Source of the DNA: Nanoarchaeota archaeon
GTDB lineage: Archaea; EX4484-52; LFW-46
Assembly: GCA_018897155.1 (NCBI GenBank)
Contig: JAHILE010000021.1
Span: 1-14,318 of the forward strand
DNA length: 14,318 bases
Direction of reading: 5' to 3'
Position 1 is the first letter of the stretch, and the number at the start of each line of letters is the position of its first letter. Position numbers and translations under genes: made by a program. Below the pieces are notes generated by a model. The model had not been told where the DNA came from. It saw nothing but the letters and a program-made list of their open reading frames with translations, and did not search any database. Positions 1 through 6,826 of this stretch are shown here, one piece after another.

Positions 1-1
1 T

Positions 2-340
2 TCACCTTCTCCCCCACCACTTCGCCCATTCCAACCATTTTTCATTCTCAGAGCCTTTATCCGCAACATCAACCATAAACACCGCCGCGCTCTGCTCTTT
101 CGCGCAGCCGTCAATCCGCGCCTTCATCACAATCCCTGCGCGCAAGCTGCTTTTTTTGGCATCGACGCCGACAATCTTTACAGGCCGGACAAGCACAATC
201 GCGTCGAACGGAAATTTCAAATTGTCTTCAAGCGCGCATAAAACACCTAAAAACTCTTCCTCCTCGCCGTAACAATCGACAGTTGCCTCTTCGAGCATTT
301 TCTCGTATTCGGCTTCTTTATTTTGAGGACTTTTGGCCAT
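2..340 (-). CDS. CcbP-like small acidic protein (putative Ca-binding family)
   Basis: The 112-residue product resembles the CcbP calcium-binding family by overall pattern: an acidic YGEEEEF segment near the start, then LEDNLKFPFDAIV, a short beta-rich core with GIVMKARIDG, and a C-terminal ENEKWLEWAKWW helix. CcbP was described as a cytosolic calcium-binding protein in cyanobacteria; a calcium role here is inferred from resemblance only. I chose the ATG at 340 because GGTGA lies five bases before it. An in-frame GTG at 349 would add three residues. The gene overlaps the end of the DUF6155-like gene by 23 nt, so the two are probably co-transcribed and translationally coupled. The stop codon TGA is at the very edge of the window (2-4), so the protein is complete. 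Confidence 0.7.
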   Translation of the reverse strand: MAKSPQNKEAEYEKMLEEATVDCYGEEEEFLGVLCALEDNLKFPFDAIVLVRPVKIVGVDAKKSSLRAGIVMKARIDGCAKEQSAAVFMVDVADKGSENEKWLEWAKWWGRR

Positions 341-884
341 AAGATTCACCGCTACTGCTTCCTAATTCTTCATAGATATCGCCAAGAGTATCGTGATAAC
401 CCCAACCCATCCCTTTTGTCTTTGTTACAATATCTTCTAACCGTTGCCTGAACTTATCAATAAGAACGGCATCCCCGATTCTGTTAAGGAGCTTGACCGC
501 ATCGTCATACATCGTCTCCATGCTTGAATAAAACCGTTCGTCTATATCTCCGTACTTACGGGTAAACTCAGTTCCTGTCTCAACGTAAAATATCATGAGA
601 TCTATCAGAAGAGCATTATCTTTTGAAGCTTTCTTAAAATCGCTGATGGCTCTTTTCGCTTCAGACAGCTTTAACTGCGGCCATCCGCTACGTTTGTAAA
701 ATCCACTTAATATCTTTTGTTTATAATGCTCAATTGATTCCGAGTGCTTTTCGCTACCGCATAGTTTTGCTTCAAGCCACGCCGCATTATCTTTTCTAAG
801 CTTTGCAAGTTCAAGAATGAGCTTAACAAGTTCTTTATTTCCAGATAGCTCCAAACGCCGCCTGAGTTCTGCAAGTTCCGCCAT
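318..884 (-). CDS. DUF6155-like helical protein
   Basis: The 188-residue alpha-helical protein has the layout of the DUF6155 family. A first helix pair (ELVKLILELAKLRKDNAAWLEAKL) is followed by HYKQKILSGFY, an AISDFKKASKDN segment, and the most conserved part, LIDLMIFYVETGTEFTRKYGDIDERFYSSM, given here in pieces across residues 95-125. The family has no established function. The frame stays open to an ATG at 941, but that start falls inside the promoter. A TATA box (ATTTATAAGC, minus strand, 917-926) lies about 37 nt before the ATG at 884, and GGTGG lies five bases before it. A GTG at 893, 28 nt from the TATA box, would be the leaderless alternative. The gene leads a two-gene unit with the CcbP-like gene. 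Confidence 0.75.
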   Translation of the reverse strand: MAELAELRRRLELSGNKELVKLILELAKLRKDNAAWLEAKLCGSEKHSESIEHYKQKILSGFYKRSGWPQLKLSEAKRAISDFKKASKDNALLIDLMIFYVETGTEFTRKYGDIDERFYSSMETMYDDAVKLLNRIGDAVLIDKFRQRLEDIVTKTKGMGWGYHDTLGDIYEELGSSSGESYGQKSSK

Positions 885-915
885 CACTTCCACCCACTTT
901 CTGCTTGCATTAAAA

Positions 916-949
916 CGCTTATAAATCCGCGCGCTATGCATTGCCGATA
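916..949 (-). repeat. 34-nt direct repeat, copy 1 (promoter of the DUF6155-like gene)
   Basis: On the minus strand this reads TATCGGCAATGCATAGCGC, five variable bases, then TTTATAAGCG. Copy 2 lies at 2425-2458 in the same orientation; 19 and 10 bases at the two ends are identical and only the middle five differ. The TTTATAAGCG part is a good archaeal TATA box for the downstream DUF6155-like gene. Confidence 0.9.
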
Positions 950-977
950 CACCTCAGAGATTTTGCGATCAGTCATA

Positions 978-1487
978 TCATCTTTCAAGCATTGATTTTG
1001 CCTTGTTGATAAAATGTATTGCTTTTTCGCGAAGCTGCTTTATATGTTCAATATCAAAAAGCAATTTAGTAGAATAACTTGCTTTCTGCCGCTCGCTTTT
1101 GATGTCCGTATATATTTGTATTTCATTTCTTGTAAGCGAAAGACCATCATATAACTCTATTTCTTCTTTTGAAAATTCCACATAGTGCTTTATCAAAAAA
1201 CATACGGTTGCAGTATGGTCTTTTGAAGCAAAGCCCTTTTTTGCGAGAAGCGCAAGGCTTGAGTGGTATAGCGCATAATAAAAACCAGTAATCGCCCAAT
1301 CCGGAAACTTATTTTCTTTTATGAGGGAATAAGCAAATTCAATATTGTGGTCTGATTTTTCCATATGGGCTTTTACAAGGTTTTCGCTGGCAGGGATTTT
1401 CTGGATGATGCCCGCATCCAGATAATGGCGATAGCTTCTCTCCAGAGCGTCCTTATTTTCCAGCCATAATTTAATTTGCGGGTTCAT
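978..1487 (-). CDS. HEPN-domain protein, partner of the MNT nucleotidyltransferase (toxin-like)
   Basis: This 169-residue protein carries a HEPN domain of the archaeal UPF0332-like type. The core runs from about residue 37 (NLVKAHMEKSDHNIEFAYSL) through DWAITGFYYALYHSSLALL at 63-81 and the KDHTATVCFL segment at 89-98. In MNT-HEPN modules the HEPN protein is usually an RNase toxin or an AMPylation target of its nucleotidyltransferase partner. The usual catalytic R-x4-6-H motif is not evident: the candidate is R120-N-E-I-Q-I-Y126, with no histidine. The start ATG at 1487 lies within the end of the upstream nucleotidyltransferase gene (17-nt overlap), which indicates one operon with translational coupling. 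HEPN fold is well supported; toxicity is inferred. Confidence 0.85.
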   Translation of the reverse strand: MNPQIKLWLENKDALERSYRHYLDAGIIQKIPASENLVKAHMEKSDHNIEFAYSLIKENKFPDWAITGFYYALYHSSLALLAKKGFASKDHTATVCFLIKHYVEFSKEEIELYDGLSLTRNEIQIYTDIKSERQKASYSTKLLFDIEHIKQLREKAIHFINKAKSMLER

Positions 1488-2094
1488 TCAGCATAACCTC
1501 ATAATAATCCATATTGCCGCTGATGCAAAAGCCGCTCTGTTTTGCCTCAATTACAACGCGATTACCGCCTTTAGCGTATGAATTTCGGGTTGTGTAAAAA
1601 ATATTTAGCGGATATATGCTTGACGCGCTTATTTTTTCTTCGATTTGCTCAAAAGCGGCCTTTATTTCCTCTTCATACAGCTTCTGAAGCTTCTTGTTTT
1701 TAAACGAATGCAGGACAACAAGCAGGTCTATGTCGCTTCCGTTTTTTTCCTGTTTTCGTGACGCTGAACCGAATAAAATCACGAATGACAGGGATTTTGG
1801 CATTTCGGCCAAAAACTTTTTAACCGGCGCCTTTACATCTATGTTCAAACGCTCAAGCCGTTCGCAATCGAACAAACTGAACAGGATTTTTGCCTTAGCT
1901 TTATATTTTAGAAGATAAAACGTGTTCGCTTTTTCCCGAATTGATGCCGTTTCTTTCTTCAGTTTTTTTAGCGCATTCTGTAAAGAGCTGTCAGATAAAC
2001 CTGTATGCACTTTTAGTTGATTATAGTAAAGCAGTTTCTTTTTTGTTTCGTAAAATGCAAAGTATATCTTTTCTTCGGCAGATAATTTTTCCAT
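1471..2094 (-). CDS. MNT-type nucleotidyltransferase with N-terminal winged-helix domain (antitoxin-like)
   Basis: The 207-residue protein has an N-terminal winged-helix DNA-binding region (about residues 5-65; LKVHTGLSDSSLQNALKKL is the likely recognition helix). A minimal nucleotidyltransferase domain follows. The signature G109-S110-x10-D121-x-D123 (LFGSASRKQEKNGSDIDLLV) is intact and should bind metal and nucleotide. In known MntA/HepT-type pairs this enzyme neutralises the HEPN partner by AMPylating it, so an antitoxin role is likely by context. The fused winged helix suggests it also represses its own promoter, where two palindromes occur at 2128-2163. A TATA box 25 nt before the ATG predicts a leaderless mRNA. 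Domain assignment is firm; the regulatory role is inferred. Confidence 0.88.
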   Translation of the reverse strand: MEKLSAEEKIYFAFYETKKKLLYYNQLKVHTGLSDSSLQNALKKLKKETASIREKANTFYLLKYKAKAKILFSLFDCERLERLNIDVKAPVKKFLAEMPKSLSFVILFGSASRKQEKNGSDIDLLVVLHSFKNKKLQKLYEEEIKAAFEQIEEKISASSIYPLNIFYTTRNSYAKGGNRVVIEAKQSGFCISGNMDYYEVMLNEPAN

Positions 2095-2112
2095 ACCTGT
2101 GCTTAGTTGAGC

Positions 2113-2124
2113 ATATTTATATAG
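2113..2124 (-). promoter_or_regulatory. TATA box of the MNT-HEPN operon
   Basis: Minus-strand CTATATAAATAT is centred about 25 nt before the MNT start codon at 2094. This predicts a transcript that begins at or next to the ATG. Confidence 0.75.
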
Positions 2125-2127
2125 TTA

Positions 2128-2163
2128 CGCCACTTTTTGGCGCAATTGCGCCACTTTCTGGCG
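2128..2163. promoter_or_regulatory. Double-palindrome operator upstream of the MNT-HEPN promoter
   Basis: Two 15-bp dyads, CGCCA-CTTTT-TGGCG (2128-2142) and CGCCA-CTTTC-TGGCG (2149-2163), are spaced 21 bp apart, about two helical turns. Between them is a perfect 12-bp palindrome, GCGCAATTGCGC (2140-2151). The array abuts the BRE side of the TATA box, a usual place for an archaeal operator, and is a likely target of the winged helix in the nucleotidyltransferase. The symmetry is seen directly; the binding protein is inferred. Confidence 0.7.
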
Positions 2164-2164
2164 T

Positions 2165-2404
2165 TTAATCGTGAAAATACGTTTTATGGAAACAATCGTC
2201 GCACATCCCGTTGTGCCAATCCTTGTTATGCGCCGAGATTTTCTTGCTGCATTTCTTGCAGTTGAAGTTCATGTCCTCATCATGCTTTTTGTGAAATGTT
2301 TTCATTTTTTCTTCTGTTTCCTCCCCGCTAATTGATTCGATAAAAGAACCGTCTGCCCAAAAGCCGAGGTCTTTATCATGTTTTTGTTTATTCATTAGCC
2401 CCAC
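2165..2404 (-). CDS. Small zinc-binding protein, unknown function
   Basis: The product is 79 residues from GTG at 2404, or 76 from ATG at 2395. The C-terminal half holds two CxxC knuckles, CKKC and CDDC, about 20 residues apart with histidines between and after them (NKDWHNGMCDDCFHKTYFHD). This looks like a treble-clef or zinc-ribbon site. The N-terminal half is charged and hydrophilic (KQKHDKD, EETEEKMKTFHKKHDED). The TATA box inside repeat copy 2 is about 26 nt before the GTG, which fits a leaderless start there; GGGG precedes the ATG. The gene ends two bases from the MNT operator, so it may be read through into the MNT-HEPN pair. I do not recognise a named family. Confidence 0.7.
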   Translation of the reverse strand: MGLMNKQKHDKDLGFWADGSFIESISGEETEEKMKTFHKKHDEDMNFNCKKCSKKISAHNKDWHNGMCDDCFHKTYFHD

Positions 2405-2424
2405 ATGATTTGAGTATATCTAAG

Positions 2425-2458
2425 CGCTTATAAACCATTGCGCTATGCATTGCCGATA
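2425..2458 (-). repeat. 34-nt direct repeat, copy 2 (cas6 3' end plus promoter of the zinc protein)
   Basis: The sequence matches copy 1 at 916-949 except for the central five bases. On the minus strand its first 16 nt encode the last codons and the TAG stop of cas6 (I-G-N-A-stop). The rest is the TATA box of the downstream zinc-protein gene. The copies are 1,509 bp apart and enclose the HEPN, MNT and zinc-protein genes. Confidence 0.9.
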
Positions 2459-3213
2459 GATTTTATAATATTCATAAACCCAAACCCCAACGAATTCCGC
2501 TCGCCAAACCCGCACTCAATCCCGAACTCCAAAAGCTTCCTCTGCTCCTCGGACATATATGAAAACGAAAACTCCCAGATTGATCCGGCAACCTGATATT
2601 CCTTTCCGCCTTCGATAATGTAGCTTGCCGCCGGCTTCTTGTAGCGGTATTGCTCAAAAACTGGAAATTCGTCAATCGCAGTACTATAATATTCATTATA
2701 CTTCTTGAACAAGTTCTCGTTCAATTGCTTCACAAACGCGCTAAAGTCAATAGAAGGCCGCCAATAGACATAATTTTTCTTTCTCTCTGCCGGCGGGATG
2801 CCGTACAAATCATAATTCTTCTCCGGAATTCTTATTGTAATCGGAGTGGCGGCAATGATAGTTGCGCCGCCAGAAAGTTTCGGCTTAATAATTGACGTTC
2901 CTGTAACCGCAAAGGACATGTCTCCGATATTTACGGGCGCGCCTTTCTCCTTCAAATTTTCGATTTCTGCCTGAACAGCTTTAATTATTTTTTCATTAGG
3001 TGAAGAAAAAAGCAAATTTCTTGACTCGCCTGCACCCATAGCAGCTATCGGGTATATGTTCGAAAAACAGAAAAACTTGTATCCTTTCTTGTCATGAAGC
3101 GAATCACTGCCTGCGTTCCTCAGCAAATTATAGAAAAAGCCCTGCATTTTGGCGTGGTATTTCATTTCGTAAGCGCAATCTTTCAGGGACTTTAAACGGA
3201 ACAAGAGCCGCAT
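2443..3213 (-). CDS. cas6: CRISPR-associated endoribonuclease Cas6 (orphan)
   Basis: The 256-residue protein has the length and layout of Cas6, the endonuclease that cuts CRISPR precursor RNA within repeats. The N-terminal ferredoxin-like domain begins MRLLFRLKSL and continues with the typical KMQGFFYNLL and LHDKKGYKFFCFS segments. The C-terminal glycine-rich loop G235-F-G-E-R-N-S-L-G-F-G245 is the family hallmark. H40 and K46 have the same six-residue spacing as His46 and Lys52 of Pyrococcus Cas6, and Y28 is a candidate for the third catalytic residue. No other cas gene or repeat array is visible in the window, so it must serve an array elsewhere or have been recruited for another RNA. The start fits a leaderless mRNA, with a TATA box 27 nt upstream. 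Confidence 0.88.
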   Translation of the reverse strand: MRLLFRLKSLKDCAYEMKYHAKMQGFFYNLLRNAGSDSLHDKKGYKFFCFSNIYPIAAMGAGESRNLLFSSPNEKIIKAVQAEIENLKEKGAPVNIGDMSFAVTGTSIIKPKLSGGATIIAATPITIRIPEKNYDLYGIPPAERKKNYVYWRPSIDFSAFVKQLNENLFKKYNEYYSTAIDEFPVFEQYRYKKPAASYIIEGGKEYQVAGSIWEFSFSYMSEEQRKLLEFGIECGFGERNSLGFGFMNIIKSIGNA

Positions 3214-3232
3214 AAACTTCTATGAAGAAGAA

Positions 3233-3246
3233 GATATATTTAAAGC
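3233..3246 (-). promoter_or_regulatory. TATA box of cas6
   Basis: Minus-strand GCTTTAAATATATC lies about 27 nt before the cas6 ATG at 3213, with no Shine-Dalgarno sequence between, so the transcript is probably leaderless. Confidence 0.7.
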
Positions 3247-3269
3247 TATCGCATATTCGATTGCCAGCG

Positions 3270-3587
3270 TCAATAATTATCCAGCGTCTCAAGAATGTCA
3301 TTGTCGGAACCGTCTTTTTTATTTTTCAGAAGTTTTTTTATGCGCGCGGAAGCCGTTTCTTTTGATACCGCAATTTCAGGCCTTGACAATTGCGAAACCT
3401 GCCTCTGAAGCTTTTCCTGGCGCGCGTAAATCTCAACAATCGCAAGCCAGAGCTGCGCGATTGCAGGATCTCTTTGAGTTTCGTATACGCTCCTGTTCCT
3501 TGCAATTATGCTTAAGAGCTCATTAAGCTTTCGCGCGGATTCGCGATCTGATTTCAGCAGTTCATCAAGAAGCGCATTCTTTGGCAT
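3270..3587 (-). CDS. Hypothetical 105-residue helical protein
   Basis: I do not recognise a family. The protein is predicted to be mostly alpha-helical and charged: LLDELLKSDRESARKLNELL, then a helix with QLWLAIVEIYARQEKLQRQV, and a lysine-rich tail KKLLKNKKDGSDNDILETL. No cysteine or signal sequence is present. The helices could form a small coiled coil or a nucleic-acid-binding bundle, but nothing proves that. The start at 3587 is supported by an A/T-rich TATA-like element (minus GCATAAAAAG, 3609-3618) 26 nt upstream, so the gene has its own promoter rather than depending on a neighbour. It is divergent from the membrane-protein gene at 3680. Confidence 0.65.
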   Translation of the reverse strand: MPKNALLDELLKSDRESARKLNELLSIIARNRSVYETQRDPAIAQLWLAIVEIYARQEKLQRQVSQLSRPEIAVSKETASARIKKLLKNKKDGSDNDILETLDNY

Positions 3588-3679
3588 ACATTATATAAAC
3601 ACAGAATCTTTTTATGCGTTTAGAAGACGGCTTTTTGCGCTGATTTAGCTTTTTAAGCATCATCCGCGAATTATTAGAT

Positions 3680-4444
3680 ATGGGCGGCTTTTTTTCAAAA
3701 CTCATAACATCACTCCTTGGAGAAAAAGAAGAGAAACCAAAAGAGCAAAGCGAGCGGCTTGCCGAAGTCAAATCCGCGCTTTCAAGCCGTGTGCATGCAC
3801 GACCAGGAGAATATGATGATGCTGAAGGCGAAAGCACAATATATACCATGATTAAGAAAGCATATCGCCGCGTGGCGTCTGCCCTGTCGAAAAAGAGCAA
3901 TGATCGACGCGCTGTTGCCATGACCGGAGTTGCTGTTGCAGTCTTAATCACGCTTCTATCATACACCCAATTATTTTTTTACCTGCACGGAACCGTTCTT
4001 GCAATTATTTTCATCCTTATCGCCGCGATGTCAAAACTAATACAAAAACTTATTCCGACTGTTGTTGGTTTTGACATGTGCCTCTTCTTTACCGTACTGG
4101 TTGGAATCGCGTACCACCCCCTCGCTGGAATCGCAGTAGGTGTATTATCATCAACACTGGGCTCTATTATCCGGGGACAATACGATATGACAAATGTCAT
4201 AATGCCGAATGCGGGCTACATTGCCGCGGGAATTCTGCTTCCGTTCTTTGCAGGTTCAAGCATAATGGTTACCGGAATGGTTCTTACAGCAGTATATATT
4301 ATTCTGATGTCAATAATATTCTGGTTTAAATATTATTCAATAAGCAACACCGCAACATTTGTTGTGACTTCGCTTGCATTTAATTACGTGCTTTTCAGCA
4401 GCTATTCAACTTACTTTTTAAAGATAATGGGAGTCAATGGTTAG
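3680..4444 (+). CDS. Polytopic membrane protein, unknown function
   Basis: The 254-residue protein has a cytoplasmic-looking, highly charged N-terminus (residues 1-75). It is followed by about six hydrophobic segments, near 79-100, 104-120, 127-158 (possibly two), 176-192, 194-216 and 222-245. The second half, with GVLSSTLGSIIRGQYDMTNV and PNAGYIAAGILLPFF, is loosely reminiscent of ECF-type substrate-binding or MreD-like small membrane proteins, but I cannot assign a family. CTTTTTAAGC at 3648-3657 lies about 28 nt before the ATG and predicts a leaderless mRNA. The coiled-coil gene 100 nt downstream on the same strand has its own possible promoter. Confidence 0.75.
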   Translation: MGGFFSKLITSLLGEKEEKPKEQSERLAEVKSALSSRVHARPGEYDDAEGESTIYTMIKKAYRRVASALSKKSNDRRAVAMTGVAVAVLITLLSYTQLFFYLHGTVLAIIFILIAAMSKLIQKLIPTVVGFDMCLFFTVLVGIAYHPLAGIAVGVLSSTLGSIIRGQYDMTNVIMPNAGYIAAGILLPFFAGSSIMVTGMVLTAVYIILMSIIFWFKYYSISNTATFVVTSLAFNYVLFSSYSTYFLKIMGVNG

Positions 4445-4548
4445 GTATTTAAACCTTTCGAGACAAAAAAAGAGAGTGATGAAAGGGAATGTATTTAATT
4501 TCTCTGCAAAAAATCACATATACTCAATAATCACAAACGATGATAATA

Positions 4549-5487
4549 ATGCCTGAAACATCAAATACTGAAGAACAAAAGAACGCGGCGGATTCTGGCG
4601 CACAAGAAGCAAGTAAACCGAATACGGTTAAAACTGAAAACACTTCTGGCACAAATAATGCGAATAATTCCGAAAGCAACCGAAATGAAAGCCCGAAGTC
4701 AGCTGAACTGAGGAAGAAACGCGATGATCTCAATGAATCCGTAAAGAAATTAATTTCTGAAAGCAAGCAATCATACTCAGGCCTTGAAAAGCTGCGCAAC
4801 GATCTTAGGGAGAAAAAAGCGCAAAGAGATGCAGAGAACAAGATAATACAAGGATACAAGGCAAAACGCGACGCAGTTAATGAGCGGCTCAAAAAAGAGC
4901 GTGACGCCCTGAACAAAATTCGCGAGGAATTAAATCAGATAAAGCGGGCAAGCTTAGAGAATCCAAAGAACATAGAAAAAGAAATCAAGCGCCTTGAATG
5001 GGATGTCCAGACAAAGCACCTCAACGCAAAGGCGGAAGACGCTTTGTGGGGCAAAATAAATGCCCTTCGCCGCGAGCTAAAATCAATGGACACATACACA
5101 AATAAAAAAGACGAACTGAAAAACTCAAGGAAAGCGGTTCGCATAATTGAAAAAGAGGCGCGCGACATACACAAGCTCGTTATGGAGCACTCGGAAAAAA
5201 GCGAGATATATCACAGAGAACTTCTTGCAATTTTCGAAGATATAAAGAAAATGGATGACATACTTCCTGAACTGACAAAAAGTATTATGGAAGCCAAATC
5301 CGCAGCTGACGAAGCGCATAATGAGTACCTTGATGCAAAGGGAATCTCCCGAAAGCACCGCGATACATACGATGCCGCAACGCGAAAAGAGCTCAAGGAA
5401 AAATCAGATGAGCTTTTAGCTGAATTCAAGAAAGGAAAGAAGCTCAGCCTCGAAGACATCATGGCAATACAGGCAGGGGAAAAATAA
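4549..5487 (+). CDS. Archaeal coiled-coil protein, COG1340-like
   Basis: This 312-residue, highly charged protein has a disordered Asn/Ser/Glu-rich N-terminus (to about residue 45) and is otherwise almost continuous coiled coil. Its hallmarks match the archaeal COG1340 group: NIEKEIKRLEWDVQTKHLNAKAEDALWGKINALRREL in the middle (given here across pieces of residues 140-180) and the C-terminal FKKGKKLSLEDIMAIQAGEK. The group is uncharacterised; a scaffold-like or filament-forming role is a guess. The frame also opens at ATG 4540. I prefer 4549 because a weak TATA-like ACATATACT lies 28 nt upstream, as for other genes here. A GC-rich terminator hairpin follows at 5620-5640. Confidence 0.82.
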   Translation: MPETSNTEEQKNAADSGAQEASKPNTVKTENTSGTNNANNSESNRNESPKSAELRKKRDDLNESVKKLISESKQSYSGLEKLRNDLREKKAQRDAENKIIQGYKAKRDAVNERLKKERDALNKIREELNQIKRASLENPKNIEKEIKRLEWDVQTKHLNAKAEDALWGKINALRRELKSMDTYTNKKDELKNSRKAVRIIEKEARDIHKLVMEHSEKSEIYHRELLAIFEDIKKMDDILPELTKSIMEAKSAADEAHNEYLDAKGISRKHRDTYDAATRKELKEKSDELLAEFKKGKKLSLEDIMAIQAGEK

Positions 5488-5619
5488 GAATTTCTAAAGA
5501 AAAAAATCGCGCGCAATATTGGGTTTCCTGGAATCCTTAACACGCGTATGAAGATTTTCTGATTACTATGTGCTTAGTATGATATAAAAATGATAATAAA
5601 TTCAAGAAAGAAATAAAAC

Positions 5620-5640
5620 GCCCCCTTTCGGGGGCTTTTT
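5620..5640. terminator. GC-rich hairpin terminator between convergent genes
   Basis: The stem GCCCCC / GGGGGC (5620-5625 with 5630-5635) closes a TTTC loop and is followed by five T residues. On the other strand the hairpin is followed by GTTTTA, so it can serve both the coiled-coil gene (plus) and the small membrane protein gene ending at 5682 (minus). The form is that of a bacterial intrinsic terminator; archaea mainly need only the T-tract. Confidence 0.75.
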
Positions 5641-5681
5641 GTTAATTAATTAAAATTTAGTTTTAACGTTTTGTATTGGAT

Positions 5682-6023
5682 TTAAGCATCTCTTGCAATG
5701 CCGTAAATCTGTTTCAAAGCGACAATAATCACTGCAGGAGTGACGAATGTCATAATGCCTACAAGAATTTTATTAAGCATTTCGCCAACTACTGGCACTG
5801 CTTGAATTCCTGTTCCCGCAAGGGATGAAACAAGAACCATAGACACTGCAGCGAGCAAGAATGGTCCGGTTTCCTTATCAGTCACATTTATCAAACCAAC
5901 GATAATACCCAAAACAACTAGTGCTTCGGTTACGTAGGTCGGATTCAATGTCACAAGACTTGCAACTACGGCGATAACGACACCGCCAATAAATGCATAA
6001 CTTCCTATTTGTTCAAGTTTCAT
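5682..6023 (-). CDS. Small four-helix membrane protein, unknown function
   Basis: The 113-residue protein is almost wholly hydrophobic, with likely membrane segments near residues 9-28, 33-46, 56-72 and 88-106. A short polar INVTDKETGP loop connects the second and third. No catalytic motif or cysteine is present, and I recognise only that it is a conserved-looking small archaeal membrane protein. Start choice is well supported: TATA box GATATAAAGCC is about 34 nt upstream and AAGGTGA is seven bases before the ATG. This is one of the few genes here with a Shine-Dalgarno-led start. It ends 40 nt from the terminator hairpin shared with the coiled-coil gene. Confidence 0.75.
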   Translation of the reverse strand: MKLEQIGSYAFIGGVVIAVVASLVTLNPTYVTEALVVLGIIVGLINVTDKETGPFLLAAVSMVLVSSLAGTGIQAVPVVGEMLNKILVGIMTFVTPAVIIVALKQIYGIARDA

Positions 6024-6133
6024 TCAGATTCACCTTAAATGTATTGGTTCAGAGGCTTTATATCCGTTTGGGTATCTCGATTTTGCCCGATTTTCGGACA
6101 GAGTTGCCATTTTCAGGCAAAGAAATCAATAGA

Positions 6134-6781
6134 TTAGAATACTTTGACTTTGCTTACTGCGCCGACAAGCTTCTCAAATTTGTAGGGGTCGCCGCCAGTA
6201 ATTTTTCCATAATGCATAGGAACTGCGATTTTCGGCCGGATCACGCGCACTGCTTCTGCAGCATCCTCCTCATTCATTGTAAACTGCCCGCCCATTGGAA
6301 GAAGAGCAGCCTCAATCTGCAGCTTCTCAAGATTTGACATTTCAGGTATTAAATCAGTATCTCCCGCATGATATATCTTGATTCTTCCAAAGCCAAGAAC
6401 GTAGCCGACGCCTTTTCCTTGAGGATGATACGGCTTTTCGATATTGTATGCCGGCACAGCCTCTATTTCAATGTTTCCGAAAACAAGCTTGCTTTCTTGA
6501 TGCACAAGATGCGTCTTTACCTTTGCCTTCAGCAGATCCATATAATTTAAAGAATTTGCACAGGCTTCCGGCAGTATAATAATAGTTTCCGGCTTCATCA
6601 GCCTCTTTATATTTGGCAAAGCAAAATGGTCATAATGCTCATGAGTCACGAGAATTAGGTCTGCCTGCTGCGTGTATTCCGGAAGGATATACGGGTCGAT
6701 ATAAATTATCTTTCCGGCATTTATCTTAAATGATGAGTGTCCGAACCAATCCAGAGTTATATTCTTCAAAACAAGAGTCAT
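6134..6781 (-). CDS. Metallo-beta-lactamase-fold hydrolase, UPF0173/UlaG-like
   Basis: The 215-residue protein has the compact metallo-beta-lactamase fold of the UPF0173/UlaG-like hydrolases. The start (ITLDWFGHSSFKI) is typical. Metal ligands are H47-x-H49-x-D51-H52 (THEHYDHF), then H138 and D141 in YHAGDTD and H190 in VPMHYG. These give a complete two-metal site, so it should be an active hydrolase. The substrate is unknown; UlaG itself opens L-ascorbate-6-phosphate lactone, but many relatives are uncharacterised. A TTTAAA box centred near 6806 lies 25 nt before the ATG at 6781, giving a leaderless transcript. It is on the same strand as the permease upstream but has its own promoter. Confidence 0.88.
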   Translation of the reverse strand: MTLVLKNITLDWFGHSSFKINAGKIIYIDPYILPEYTQQADLILVTHEHYDHFALPNIKRLMKPETIIILPEACANSLNYMDLLKAKVKTHLVHQESKLVFGNIEIEAVPAYNIEKPYHPQGKGVGYVLGFGRIKIYHAGDTDLIPEMSNLEKLQIEAALLPMGGQFTMNEEDAAEAVRVIRPKIAVPMHYGKITGGDPYKFEKLVGAVSKVKVF

Positions 6782-6826
6782 ACGGATAATTGAATTCCGC
6801 AGTTTAAATTTCTTAAAAAGCCCTAA

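Noticed and set aside
3565-3966. Open frame of 133 codons antisense to the membrane protein start
   Set aside because: It is a Ser/Arg-rich shadow of the plus-strand gene and crosses the divergent promoter region.
4524-4916. Open frame of 130 codons antisense to the coiled-coil gene
   Set aside because: The Ser/Phe/Arg-rich composition is what the reverse strand of Glu/Lys/Ala codons gives; no independent support.
5574-5642. Possible small RNA with a TATA-like GATATAAAAA before the terminator hairpin
   Set aside because: The predicted start would leave little more than the hairpin itself; a terminator explains it better.
6087-6121. Short hairpins CCGA-TTT-TCGG and TTTGCC/GGCAAA between the metallo-hydrolase and small membrane protein genes
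   Set aside because: The stems are short and A/T-flanked; they may be a weak terminator but are not distinguishable from chance.
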